A stretch of DNA of 64,000 nucleotides from Pseudomonadota bacterium (GTDB lineage: Bacteria; Pseudomonadota; Alphaproteobacteria; Rhodobacterales; Rhodobacteraceae): contig JAIUPD010000006.1 in NCBI GenBank assembly GCA_020161615.1, forward strand, positions 62,001 to 126,000. The letters run 5' to 3'. The notes below the pieces were generated by a model that worked only from the letters and a program-made list of their open reading frames with translations, had not been told where the DNA came from and searched no databases. Below are positions 25,348-32,798 of the stretch, one piece after another; the stretch's first letter is position 1, and each line of letters opens with the position of its first letter. Made by a program: the position numbers and the translations under genes.

Positions 25348-26145
25348 ATGCAGAAACTGCTGCTTACCACCATTCTCGCCACCGGACTTGGCGTCGCGGG
25401 GGCAATCGCCCAGACCGTGCCCGCCGACAACCGCACCATGCCTGCCGAGATTATTGCCCCCGAAGGGTTCCAGGTCAGCACGACGCCGCTGACGGCCGAA
25501 GACCTGCTCGACGCCACCGTCTACGATTCCAACGGTGATTCGATCGGCGACGTCCATGACCTCGTGTTCGCAGAACAGGGCGCGACGGGCACCACCATGC
25601 CCGACGCATCGACCAGCCCCGGCAGCACCGGCGGCGCGGTCGATGGCACCACCTCGTCCGACATGGCGACGGGCACCAGCCCGGGCGCCGGCACTTCGGG
25701 CAGCACGGCGGATCAGGCTGAGACCGGCGCGCCCACGGGCACGGAAGTGACCAACCCGCCGGACATGGACGCCGAGAACACGACCGACAGTGCGACGACG
25801 GGCGGCACCCTCGGTTCGACGGCCGATACCACCACCGCGACGACCGATCCCGCGCCCCGGGCCGAAGGTCTCGGCGGGACCGGCACGATGGACCGCACGA
25901 CGAGCGGCACAGCCGACGAGACGCCGGGCGAGCTGTCGCATGCCATCCTCGACGTCGGCGGTTTCCTCGGTATCGGCGAGCACCGCGTTGCGGTCCCGGT
26001 CAGTGACCTGCAAGTCTACCGCAGTGCCGATGAGGTGCGCATCTACCTGCCGTGGACCCAGGAACAGCTGGAGAGCCTGCCCGAATACGTGGAAGGCGAT
26101 ATGGCGACCTACGGCCGGTCCTTGGTGCCGCACGACCGCTACTGA
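25348..26145 (+). CDS. Exported PRC-barrel protein with low-complexity insertion
   Basis: A signal peptide (about 1-22) precedes a PRC-barrel whose two halves, DLLDATVYDSNGDSIGDVHD (52-71) and HAILDVGGFLGIGEHRVAVP (198-217), are separated by about 116 residues of Thr/Ser/Gly/Ala/Asp-rich low-complexity sequence (about 78-193). In ordinary PRC domains those strands are joined by a short turn. 265 residues, predicted periplasmic. A GAGG-type site precedes the ATG. A strong terminator follows. No function can be assigned; the insertion could be a flexible spacer or a surface-exposed, water-retaining segment. Confidence 0.82.
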   Translation: MQKLLLTTILATGLGVAGAIAQTVPADNRTMPAEIIAPEGFQVSTTPLTAEDLLDATVYDSNGDSIGDVHDLVFAEQGATGTTMPDASTSPGSTGGAVDGTTSSDMATGTSPGAGTSGSTADQAETGAPTGTEVTNPPDMDAENTTDSATTGGTLGSTADTTTATTDPAPRAEGLGGTGTMDRTTSGTADETPGELSHAILDVGGFLGIGEHRVAVPVSDLQVYRSADEVRIYLPWTQEQLESLPEYVEGDMATYGRSLVPHDRY

Positions 26146-26165
26146 GGCACTCGCTCTTTCGGCTG

Positions 26166-26191
26166 AAAAGCCCGGCTCGCGCCGGGCTTTT
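26166..26191. terminator. Bidirectional intrinsic terminator
   Basis: AAAAGCCCGG-CTCGCG-CCGGGCTTTT: a perfect 10-bp stem with A and T runs on both sides, between the PRC-barrel gene and the convergent flavin reductase gene. Confidence 0.88.
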
Positions 26192-26255
26192 CGTCGCCTG
26201 ACAGAGGCGGTGCTTTCGCCGGGATCAGAAGGACGGCCGCGGGCATCGAGACTGC

Positions 26256-26906
26256 CTAGATCTTGCCCTCCTGCGCGACGACGCCGGGATACGGGCGCGC
26301 CTTCAGGCGCCGCGCCAGATGCGCGGTGTTCGACGCGGCGAGGGTCATCGACTGTGCAACCGGCTCCGGGATGTCGTCGAGGTCCACGTAATTGCGGCTC
26401 TGCATCGCCTCGCCCACCCAATAGAGGCCGCCGTTGCCGGGTATGGAGAAGCCGCAATCGCTCAAGGCCTGGAAACAGGCGGCATGAACGGCGTGCGCCC
26501 CGTCTTCATTGCCGACAACGGCAACCAGAGCGACCTTTCCCAGGCCGGGCATCCGCTGCCGATCATCCGCCTCGCCAAGAAAGGCGTCGAGCCGTTCGAG
26601 CACGCGCTGTGCGGGGCTGGAGGGATGTCCAAGCCAGATCGGCGTCGCCAGGATGAAGATATCAGCCTCGATGATCCGTGCCCTGAGGGAAGGCCAGCCA
26701 TCGTCACGGCCCATGTCCGACATGACGCCGGGCTTTACAGGGTGATCGATCACCCGCTCGGCAGAGCCGCTGACGCCATGAGGCTTCAAGGCGCGGAAAA
26801 GATCGTCGATCATTTTCTCCGTCGAGCTTGGCGTGTCCGAGGTACTCGCCTTGAGCGAGCAATTCAGCGCAAAGGCTGTCAGGGGCTGCGGTTGATCGTC
26901 ATGCAT
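26256..26906 (-). CDS. NAD(P)H-dependent FMN reductase / flavodoxin-like protein
   Basis: A 216-residue flavodoxin-fold protein: ALNCSLKAS near the N-terminus (FMN phosphate loop), DIFILATPIWLGHPSS (flavin-binding loop of the NADPH-dependent FMN reductase family) and VALVAVVGNEDGAHAV. It probably reduces FMN or quinones with NAD(P)H in the cytoplasm and so limits redox cycling. The ATG at 26906 has a GAAGGA site. An EcfG-type promoter lies 56 nt upstream. Specific substrate cannot be inferred. Confidence 0.82.
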   Translation of the reverse strand: MHDDQPQPLTAFALNCSLKASTSDTPSSTEKMIDDLFRALKPHGVSGSAERVIDHPVKPGVMSDMGRDDGWPSLRARIIEADIFILATPIWLGHPSSPAQRVLERLDAFLGEADDRQRMPGLGKVALVAVVGNEDGAHAVHAACFQALSDCGFSIPGNGGLYWVGEAMQSRNYVDLDDIPEPVAQSMTLAASNTAHLARRLKARPYPGVVAQEGKI

Positions 26907-26962
26907 GGCGGTTATCCTTCCATAGACAGCGGGCCCGGCCTGGTTCCCGGGCGCGACATCGC

Positions 26963-26987
26963 AACCCATGCCCCGTTGCGATGTTCC
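26963..26987 (-). promoter_or_regulatory. EcfG-type promoter before the flavin reductase gene
   Basis: On the minus strand, GGAACA and GTT with 17-nt spacing, 56 nt before the ATG. Confidence 0.85.
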
Positions 26988-27036
26988 CGCTCGGCGGCGC
27001 GTCGCCCATCCGACCGGGCAGATGACCAGCGCGGTG

Positions 27037-27061
27037 GGAACATTGTGCCCGAGCGGCGGTT
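27037..27061 (+). promoter_or_regulatory. EcfG-type promoter with a long leader
   Basis: GGAACA and GTT with 17-nt spacing. The nearest plus-strand gene starts 242 nt further on, unusually far for this island. Confidence 0.75.
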
Positions 27062-27303
27062 CATCATCCGTCCCGAGTTCGGCAGGCCCTCCGATCAGGG
27101 CACGTCGGGCGGCCACGTGACGATGGTTGCGTCGCCGAGCAGGGGACGGGCGCGGCCGCCGCCCCCTCCCGAGCGAGCGGCTGCCGGTTCCGGGCGGACC
27201 ACGCTCCCAGGTCCGCCCGGACGCATCCCTTCCGACCCATGCGGCGCGCCGCGCTCAGCCCTTGTGCGGCCGCGGCGGCGGGTTCTCAGCACTGGAGACG
27301 TTC

Positions 27304-27531
27304 ATGACACCTCCCGATACCAACACGAAGAAGCAGGCGCGGCGCCACATCGGCCCGCTGATCGGTATGGCGCTGGCCACGCTCTTTGGCGTCGCCGTGA
27401 TCATCTACTGGCTGTTCGAGGAGAGCGCCGAGTCCGATCCGCCCCTGCCGCCCGCGGCCGAGGAAACCGAACTCGCCCCGCCCCGCGAAACCGTCGAGGA
27501 GGGCGAGATCACCCGACCCGAGGCGGATTGA
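27304..27531 (+). CDS. Small single-TM membrane protein
   Basis: 75 residues: a basic N-terminus (TKKQARRH), one membrane helix (about 18-38) and an acidic, proline-rich tail (EESAESDPPLPPAAEETE). No recognised domain. Located between two stress promoters; it is the only gene the promoter at 27037 can serve on this strand before the next promoter. Composition resembles the other short stress-island membrane proteins. Confidence 0.6.
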   Translation: MTPPDTNTKKQARRHIGPLIGMALATLFGVAVIIYWLFEESAESDPPLPPAAEETELAPPRETVEEGEITRPEAD

Positions 27532-27561
27532 CGCCGGCCGCGGGGATCCGTCCGGCCGACG

Positions 27562-27586
27562 GGAACATCCCGACCTTGGGTCAGTT
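27562..27586 (+). promoter_or_regulatory. EcfG-type promoter before the YciF-like gene
   Basis: GGAACA and GTT with 17-nt spacing, 94 nt before the ATG. Confidence 0.85.
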
Positions 27587-27680
27587 GAGCCGGGGTCCGC
27601 GGGGCAGGCCCCGTCCGCGCCATCGCTGTCGCTCGGCGCGTCCCTGCTCCGAACCGGATGGTTCATCATGGAGAAACGCT

Positions 27681-28178
27681 ATGCCTGACCAAACTCTTGA
27701 AACGCTGTTCTACGACACGCTGAAGGACATCTACTATGCCGAGAAGCGCATCCTGAAGGCCCTTCCCAAGATGGCGCGGGGGGCTCAATCCTCGGCGCTG
27801 CGCGATGCCTTCGAAACGCATCGGGACGAAACCGAGGGCCATGTCGAACGGCTTCAGCAGGTTTTCGAGCTGCTGGGGAAGCCGCCCCGGTCCAAGACCT
27901 GCCCCGCAATCGACGGGATCATCGAGGAAGGTGAGGAACATCTCTCCAAGTTCTCGGGATCGTCGGCGATGGATGCGGGTCTGATCGCGGTCGCCCAGGC
28001 GGTCGAACACTACGAGATCGCCCGCTACGGGGCGCTGCGCCAATGGGCCAGCGATCTGGGTTCCTCGGAAATGTCCAAACTTCTGGACCAGACGCTGGGC
28101 GAGGAGATGAACACCGACCGGATCCTGTCCGAGGTTGCTGAAAGCGGCGCGAACCGGAGCGCGGTGGAAACGGCCTGA
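27681..28178 (+). CDS. Ferritin-like DUF892 (YciE/YciF) protein
   Basis: A 165-residue four-helix protein of the YciE/YciF family: LFYDTLKDIYYAEKRILKALP in helix 1, ETEGHVERLQQVFELLG in helix 2, QAVEHYEIARYG in helix 3, TLGEEMNTDRILSEVAE in helix 4, with the Glu and His residues expected of a ferritin-like di-metal site. Family members are induced by osmotic and general stress in many bacteria; the reaction is not established. GGAG precedes the ATG. A terminator with T run follows the stop. Confidence 0.88.
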   Translation: MPDQTLETLFYDTLKDIYYAEKRILKALPKMARGAQSSALRDAFETHRDETEGHVERLQQVFELLGKPPRSKTCPAIDGIIEEGEEHLSKFSGSSAMDAGLIAVAQAVEHYEIARYGALRQWASDLGSSEMSKLLDQTLGEEMNTDRILSEVAESGANRSAVETA

Positions 28179-28208
28179 CGCGCCCGGCAGCGTCGCGGTA
28201 CGCGTCGG

Positions 28209-28243
28209 CCCCGGGGTGTTCCATCGGACGCCCCGGGGTTTTT
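28209..28243 (+). terminator. Intrinsic terminator after the YciF-like gene
   Basis: An 11-bp stem (CCCCGGGGTGT / ACGCCCCGGGG, one G-U pair) is followed by TTTTT. Confidence 0.85.
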
Positions 28244-28292
28244 CATGCCCGGAGAAACCGCCTGGCTACGAAAGCGTGACCGCGGGATTTCA

Positions 28293-28317
28293 GGAACAAA
28301 GGCGCGATGCGCCGGTT
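28293..28317 (+). promoter_or_regulatory. EcfG-type promoter before the BON-domain gene
   Basis: GGAACA and GTT with 17-nt spacing, 52 nt before the ATG. Confidence 0.85.
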
Positions 28318-28369
28318 CTAGGCGCTCATCGGACATGGCGTCCGACATCACCTCAAGGAGGAATGCCCA

Positions 28370-29101
28370 ATGGCCTATCGACATCAAGACTATGACCGCG
28401 ACTGGGACGAGTCTCGCGAGCGGCGCTTCCGCGACGACCGGGCCGACCGGGACGAGCGTTTCGGAAGCCGGGACCGCGGCGGCTATGACACGCGCTTCCG
28501 GGGCGGGCGCGACAGTGACTACGGCAGCGACGACCGCTATGACCGGGATCGGCGCGACAGCGGGATCTATGGCGCCGAGGGCCGTGGTCAGGGTGGTTAC
28601 GAGGGTAGCCAGCAATACGCCGGATCTCGCGGGGACGTCGATCGCGACGGCGCCCGGGGCTGGCGCGAGGCGGGCTATCCCGGCACGCGGCAGGGCGACG
28701 ACCCGGCCGGCGGCCGGGGCTTCGGGGGCGAAGGCCCTGGCGTCGGGCAGTTCGGCACCTACAGCGAGGGGTCGGACAGCCAGCGGCGCGGCCGTATGGC
28801 GGAAGGTGAGCACCGGGGCAAGGGACCCAAGGACTACACCCGCAGCGACCAGCGCATCCAGGAGGATGCCTGCGACCGGCTCGCCGATGACAGCCACCTC
28901 GACGCCTCGAACATCACGGTGGCCGTTTCCAAGGGCGAGGTGACGCTGGACGGCACCGTCGGCTCCCGGGCCGATAAGCGCCGGGCCGAGGATTGCGTCG
29001 ATGGCTGTTCGGGCGTCCGGCATGTGCAGAACAATCTGCGCGTTCAGGAAAGCGGCTCCAGCAGCACGGAGCAGACACGCAACCGCGCCAAGCAGGCCTG
29101 A
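28370..29101 (+). CDS. BON-domain protein with Arg/Asp/Gly/Tyr-rich N-terminal region
   Basis: The first about 150 of 243 residues are disordered and rich in Arg, Asp, Gly and Tyr (DRDWDESRERRFRDDRADRD at the start). The C-terminal about 75 residues form one BON domain: SDQRIQEDACDRLADD, ITVAVSKGEVTLDGTVGSR, VRHVQNNLRVQE. BON domains bind phospholipid or cell-envelope surfaces, yet no signal peptide is present, so this is predicted cytoplasmic. AAGGAGGA lies before the ATG. The disordered arm resembles hydrophilic desiccation-tolerance proteins in composition; that is inference. Confidence 0.85.
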   Translation: MAYRHQDYDRDWDESRERRFRDDRADRDERFGSRDRGGYDTRFRGGRDSDYGSDDRYDRDRRDSGIYGAEGRGQGGYEGSQQYAGSRGDVDRDGARGWREAGYPGTRQGDDPAGGRGFGGEGPGVGQFGTYSEGSDSQRRGRMAEGEHRGKGPKDYTRSDQRIQEDACDRLADDSHLDASNITVAVSKGEVTLDGTVGSRADKRRAEDCVDGCSGVRHVQNNLRVQESGSSSTEQTRNRAKQA

Positions 29102-29168
29102 GGTCGGGTCAGCAAGTGCGGGGCGGCAGAGGATCGCCGAACCGCCCTTATGGGGATCGAAGCACAAA

Positions 29169-29202
29169 CGGCGGGCGGGAGCATTCTCCCGCCCGCCGCT
29201 TT
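29169..29202 (+). terminator. Intrinsic terminator after the BON gene
   Basis: A perfect 13-bp stem (CGGCGGGCGGGAG / CTCCCGCCCGCCG) with a CATT loop, followed by CTTTGG. The T run is weak but the stem is very strong. Confidence 0.7.
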
Positions 29203-29289
29203 GGTGTTCAGGCTCGGGCGGTGCGGTCGCTGGATTCCGGTCCCGACCCGCCTCTGCCGAAAGGGCGCGGCGGCGCAAGCATCCGCGAA

Positions 29290-29319
29290 AAGCAAAACGG
29301 GGGGCGATTGCCCCCCGTT
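29290..29319 (-). terminator. Intrinsic terminator of the WFGDPRGH-repeat gene
   Basis: A 10-bp stem (AACGGGGGGC / GCCCCCCGTT) with a 4-nt loop is followed on the minus strand by TTTTGCTTTT, 19 nt past the stop. Confidence 0.82.
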
Positions 29320-29337
29320 CCCCGTCCTCTGGCGCCG

Positions 29338-29817
29338 TCAGCGGTAGCGCCGCCCGCGGTCGTCGCGATCATCGTCATCGCGGCGGTTTTCCCAGCCGCG
29401 ACGCGACGCTTCGGCGTGACCCCGCGGGTCGCCGAACCAGCCGCCCTGGCCGTGATCGCGCGACGAGCCACCGCCGTAACCGCGCCGGTCATCCTCGTAG
29501 CGGTCCGAGGAGCGGCCGCGCGAATAGCGGTCGTCGTCGTCGCGGCGATGGTCCCAGCCGCGACGCGACGCTTCGGCGTGCCCGCGCGGATCGCCGTACC
29601 ATCCCCCATGCCCGCGGTCGTCATCCCGCGAGCGGCGATAGTCGTCATCGCGCCGCTCGGCGCGGGAATAGCCGCGCCGATGATCGTCATCGCTGACGAA
29701 GCGGCCCTGGTCGTCACGATCCCGGTCATAGCGGCCATAGCCGCGGTCCCGATGATCATAGTCGTCGTCGCTCATGAAACGGCCGCGGTCGTCGCGGTCC
29801 GGCATGTATCGAGCCAT
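29338..29817 (-). CDS. Repeat-rich hydrophilic stress protein with two WFGDPRGH modules
   Basis: 159 residues, almost entirely charged. Two pairs of internal repeats: DRDDRGRFMSDDD (7-19) with DRDDQGRFVSDDD (33-45), and GGWYGDPRGHAEASRRGW (71-88) with GGWFGDPRGHAEASRRGW (125-142), separated by Asp/Arg-rich linkers. The W-[FY]-GDP-x-GH motif occurs in many alphaproteobacterial small stress proteins, sometimes with BON domains; no function is established. The Met at 29817 is chosen because GAGGAGG lies correctly before it. A stress promoter lies 93 nt upstream. It is convergent with the BON gene of similar composition. Confidence 0.8.
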   Translation of the reverse strand: MARYMPDRDDRGRFMSDDDYDHRDRGYGRYDRDRDDQGRFVSDDDHRRGYSRAERRDDDYRRSRDDDRGHGGWYGDPRGHAEASRRGWDHRRDDDDRYSRGRSSDRYEDDRRGYGGGSSRDHGQGGWFGDPRGHAEASRRGWENRRDDDDRDDRGRRYR

Positions 29818-29910
29818 GGTATCCTCCTCGATTTCCATGTTTGGAACGCCAGCACCGTGCTGACGCCCGCGCAGGATCTGGTTTGTGCCCGTCTCCCGCT
29901 GCGGCCCGTC

Positions 29911-29935
29911 AACTGGTGGCCACGGGGGTTGTTCC
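29911..29935 (-). promoter_or_regulatory. EcfG-type promoter before the repeat-rich gene
   Basis: On the minus strand, GGAACA and GTT with 17-nt spacing, 93 nt before the ATG. Confidence 0.82.
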
Positions 29936-30006
29936 CGGCGTCTTCCGGCCTCTGCGCAGGGATCCGCCCTTCACCGAGGGACCGGCGAGGACCTGCCGTC
30001 GAGCCG

Positions 30007-30267
30007 CTATTCCTCGGCCCTATAGCGACGAACCAGTGCCAGGATCTCGTCCATTTCAGCCGCACGAGCCATCCCGTTCGCGATGCCCTTGATGGGCACC
30101 GCGCCGGGATCTTCCTGCCCGTCAGGGGCCATCGACGACCGCACAAGCCAGTCGCAAAGTGCCTGTTGGTCGGCCTCGGGCAATGTCGCCACAAGGCGGG
30201 CGACCAGGCTGCGCAGCGCGCCCAGACTGGTCTTGAGTGCCTCGATTTCCATTTCCAGTTCAGACAT
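30007..30267 (-). CDS. Small helical protein of unknown function
   Basis: 86 residues. The N-terminal third is a likely coiled coil (LEMEIEALKTSLGALRSLVARLV), the rest helical with DEILALVRRYRAEE at the end. A GGAGGA site precedes the ATG. No family recognised, and no EcfG-type promoter is visible before it, so it may be read from an unrecognised promoter in the 239-bp divergent gap shared with otsB. Its transcript would continue toward the repeat-rich gene. Confidence 0.6.
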   Translation of the reverse strand: MSELEMEIEALKTSLGALRSLVARLVATLPEADQQALCDWLVRSSMAPDGQEDPGAVPIKGIANGMARAAEMDEILALVRRYRAEE

Positions 30268-30424
30268 GCGTCCTCCGACTTGGCTTGCGGGCACGCGTCC
30301 CTCGTCGGCTCTTGCGCCCTCAAGGGGAACGCCGCCGAGGCGTCCGGGGATCCACGCGGCGTGTCCTTCTTTCGGACCCCGGCGAACAGGGGACGGCCTT
30401 TCGCAATGGCGCCGTGCCGAAGCG

Positions 30425-30449
30425 GGAACATTGCCGGGAAACCCGTGTT
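30425..30449 (+). promoter_or_regulatory. EcfG-type promoter before otsB
   Basis: GGAACA and GTT with 17-nt spacing, 57 nt before the otsB ATG. Confidence 0.85.
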
Positions 30450-30506
30450 TTTTCGGACAGGACGTGACGCCTGCGATCACAACACACAGCGGAGGAAACA
30501 TTTCCC

Positions 30507-31268
30507 ATGGCCAGAGAACTCCTCGCCAGGCGCGGGACCGTCGATATCGGCCCGCCAGACCCGGCGCGGCACGCCTTCTTCCTCGATTTCGACGGAACGC
30601 TGGTCGACATTGCGGCGCGCCCCTCGGATGTAGTGCTCGACGCGGGCACGACCGACCTGTTGAGGGCGTTGAAACAGGCGAGCGACGGGGCTCTGGCGAT
30701 CGTGTCGGGGCGCCCGCTCGATGATATCGCGGCCTTGACCGCGGCGATCGGGCCGGCCCTTGTCGGCACGCACGGGGTCGAGATCCGGCACGAAGACGTC
30801 CGATCCGCTGTGTCGCCCAAGGATCAGGCGGTACTCGATGGCGTCGGGCGCAGACTATCGGAACTCGCCCTGACCCATGGTCTTCTTCTGGAAATGAAGC
30901 CCGGCGCCGTCGCCCTGCATTACAGAGGGCGCGCGGATCTCGCTGACCTGTGCCAGGATGCGGTGGCGGCGGCAGCGCGAGACGCGGAACTGCGCATCTT
31001 GGCCGGAAACATGGTCTGCGAGGCGGTCCTGACCGGTTACGACAAAGGGCGCGCGATCAAGACGCTGATGGCGGAGGCGCCCTTCCGGGGCCGGATTCCG
31101 CTGATGATCGGAGATGACATCACGGACGAGGACGGCTTCCGCGCCGCGCAGTCCCTGGGCGGCACCGGCGTGAGCATCGGCCGACCGGAGAGCTGTGCGC
31201 GTCTTGTCTGTCCCGACCGCCATTGGGCCCTGGATTGGCTGCGTGAAGGGCTCGCCCGCCACGCCTGA
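30507..31268 (+). CDS. otsB: Trehalose-6-phosphate phosphatase
   Basis: Hydrolyses trehalose-6-phosphate to trehalose, the second step of the OtsA-OtsB pathway. The 253-residue HAD-fold protein has motif I DFDGTLVD (27-34), SGRPL (motif II region), a GTHGVEIR element and GDDITDEDGF (motif IV), as in the OtsB family. A GGAGG site lies before the ATG. Placed just before otsA with a separate stress promoter for each. Trehalose protects against osmotic, heat and drying stress, in line with the rest of the island. Confidence 0.93.
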   Translation: MARELLARRGTVDIGPPDPARHAFFLDFDGTLVDIAARPSDVVLDAGTTDLLRALKQASDGALAIVSGRPLDDIAALTAAIGPALVGTHGVEIRHEDVRSAVSPKDQAVLDGVGRRLSELALTHGLLLEMKPGAVALHYRGRADLADLCQDAVAAAARDAELRILAGNMVCEAVLTGYDKGRAIKTLMAEAPFRGRIPLMIGDDITDEDGFRAAQSLGGTGVSIGRPESCARLVCPDRHWALDWLREGLARHA

Positions 31269-31274
31269 CCGGCG

Positions 31275-31300
31275 GGAACATTTGCACCACACCGACAGTT
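31275..31300 (+). promoter_or_regulatory. EcfG-type promoter before otsA (one base longer spacer)
   Basis: GGAACA then GTT with 18 instead of 17 nt between GGAAC and GTT, 28 nt before the otsA ATG. otsA may also be reached by read-through from otsB. Confidence 0.65.
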
Positions 31301-31328
31301 GAGGAGGGCATATGACAGGGGGTAAGGA

Positions 31329-32732
31329 ATGGCTGGCAGGCTTATTGTGGTATCGAACCGTATCCCGACCGGAGAGGGGGGTGCCGGAGGTCTGATCGTC
31401 GCCTTGCATGACGCCCTGGCCGGTACTGGCGGTGTCTGGATCGGCGCCTTGCCGGATGCGGCGGATGCCCCGGGGGAGACTCTGCAGGCGCTGTCTGAAG
31501 AGCCCTATTCCCGCCTTGGCTACACCCTGAGCCAGGAAGAAATGGAGAACTTCTATCTCGGTTTCTCGAACTCGGTGCTCTGGCCCCTTTGTCACCGGCG
31601 CCCTGATCTTGTCGAACTCAGACTCGAATATGACGCCAGCTATCGTTCGGTGAACAGACGCGTGGCACGGCTGATCGCCGGAATAGCCGACCCCGATGAC
31701 ACGATCTGGGTGCATGATTATCATTTCTTTCCGCTCGCTGCCGAATTGAGAGCCTGTGGGTTGCACAACCGGATCGGGTTCTTTCTGCATATCCCGTTTC
31801 CCTCGCTGGGGGACCTTTCGGTTCTGGCGCAGCCCGAGGATTTCGCCGACTGGCTGGCGCATTACAATCTGGTCGGCCTTCAGACCCAGGCCGATGTCGC
31901 GCGCGCCCTCGAAATGTTCCGGGCTGACCCGCGGGCCGAATTCATGATGGACGGGACGGTCAAGTTTCGTGACCGGATCACCTCGGTGCGGTCATTTCCC
32001 ATCGGCATCGATGTCGAGAGCTTCCAGCGCGACGCTGCGGCCGAAGAGGAACGCCCGTTAGGGCGCGAAGCGCCGGAGACCTATCTCATCGGGGTGGACC
32101 GGCTGGATTATTCGAAGGGCATTCCGAACCGGTTCCTCGCCTTTGGTCGCTACCTCGAGACACGCCCTCACGGCGAGCGGCCTTGCCTTCTTCAGATCGC
32201 CCCACCGTCGCGGGAAAAGGTTCAGGCCTATCACGACATAACCCGCGAACTCGAAGAGATCGCCGGGCATCTGAACGGCGCTTTTGCCGAGCTGGATTGG
32301 ACGCCGCTTCGATATATTCACCGCAACGTTCCGCGCCATCGCCTTGCCCGGCTGTTCCGGGGCGCCCGGGGATGCCTGGTCACGTCCTATGCGGACGGCA
32401 TGAACCTCGTGGCCAAGGAATATGTCGCCGCGCAGGATCCTGCTGATCCAGGGGTCTTGATCCTATCCCGGCTTGCCGGCGCGGCCGAAGAATTGTCGGA
32501 TGCCCTTCTCGTCAACCCGTACGACATAGACGATATCGCGAATGCCATCGAACAGGCGCTGTCGATGCCTCTTCCCGAAAGACAGCGCCGGCACGCTTCC
32601 TGTCTGGCGAAGGTGAAAGCCAATGATGCCGCCAGCTGGGCGCGAGCTTTCCTGAACGTGTTGTCTGTGGTGCCGGGAACCTTGGCCTGGCCCGGCGGGA
32701 TCGATCAGTTCGCTGACGGCGAACTGCTTTAG
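31329..32732 (+). CDS. otsA: Trehalose-6-phosphate synthase
   Basis: Transfers glucose from UDP-glucose to glucose-6-phosphate. The 467-residue GT20 enzyme starts RLIVVSNRIPTGEGGAGGL and has WVHDYHFFPLA, a LIGVDRLDYSKGIPNRFLAF element (phosphate and nucleotide binding) and DGMNLVAKEYVAAQ, all OtsA hallmarks. The ATG at 31329 is preceded by GTAAGGA; an ATG 17 nt earlier is out of frame. The gene is 60 nt behind otsB and completes a trehalose pathway under stress promoters. Confidence 0.94.
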   Translation: MAGRLIVVSNRIPTGEGGAGGLIVALHDALAGTGGVWIGALPDAADAPGETLQALSEEPYSRLGYTLSQEEMENFYLGFSNSVLWPLCHRRPDLVELRLEYDASYRSVNRRVARLIAGIADPDDTIWVHDYHFFPLAAELRACGLHNRIGFFLHIPFPSLGDLSVLAQPEDFADWLAHYNLVGLQTQADVARALEMFRADPRAEFMMDGTVKFRDRITSVRSFPIGIDVESFQRDAAAEEERPLGREAPETYLIGVDRLDYSKGIPNRFLAFGRYLETRPHGERPCLLQIAPPSREKVQAYHDITRELEEIAGHLNGAFAELDWTPLRYIHRNVPRHRLARLFRGARGCLVTSYADGMNLVAKEYVAAQDPADPGVLILSRLAGAAEELSDALLVNPYDIDDIANAIEQALSMPLPERQRRHASCLAKVKANDAASWARAFLNVLSVVPGTLAWPGGIDQFADGELL

Positions 32733-32798
32733 CACGAAGAATCCCGCGCCGCGACCCGGTGGAGTGGCACCCGGCGGACCAGCGGGCGTCCCCGCGGC

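Larger units (their letters stand above)
26907..27303. other. Divergent stress-promoter region
   Basis: This 397-bp gene-free stretch contains the minus-strand promoter for the flavin reductase (26963-26987) and a plus-strand promoter at 27037-27061 followed by a 242-nt leader to the next plus-strand ATG. I see no credible small coding frame in the leader; it may carry regulatory RNA structure. Confidence 0.5.

Noticed and set aside
28025-29278. 417-codon Ala/Val-rich open frame on the minus strand opposite the BON gene
   Set aside because: Antisense of the Asp/Arg-repeat coding region; composition is explained by the complementary codons, and the plus strand has a clear BON domain with ribosome site and promoter.
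29554-29607. Short repeated DNA at 29392-29445 and 29554-29607, first considered as a repeat array or CRISPR remnant
   Set aside because: It encodes the duplicated WFGDPRGH protein module in frame and has no regular spacers.
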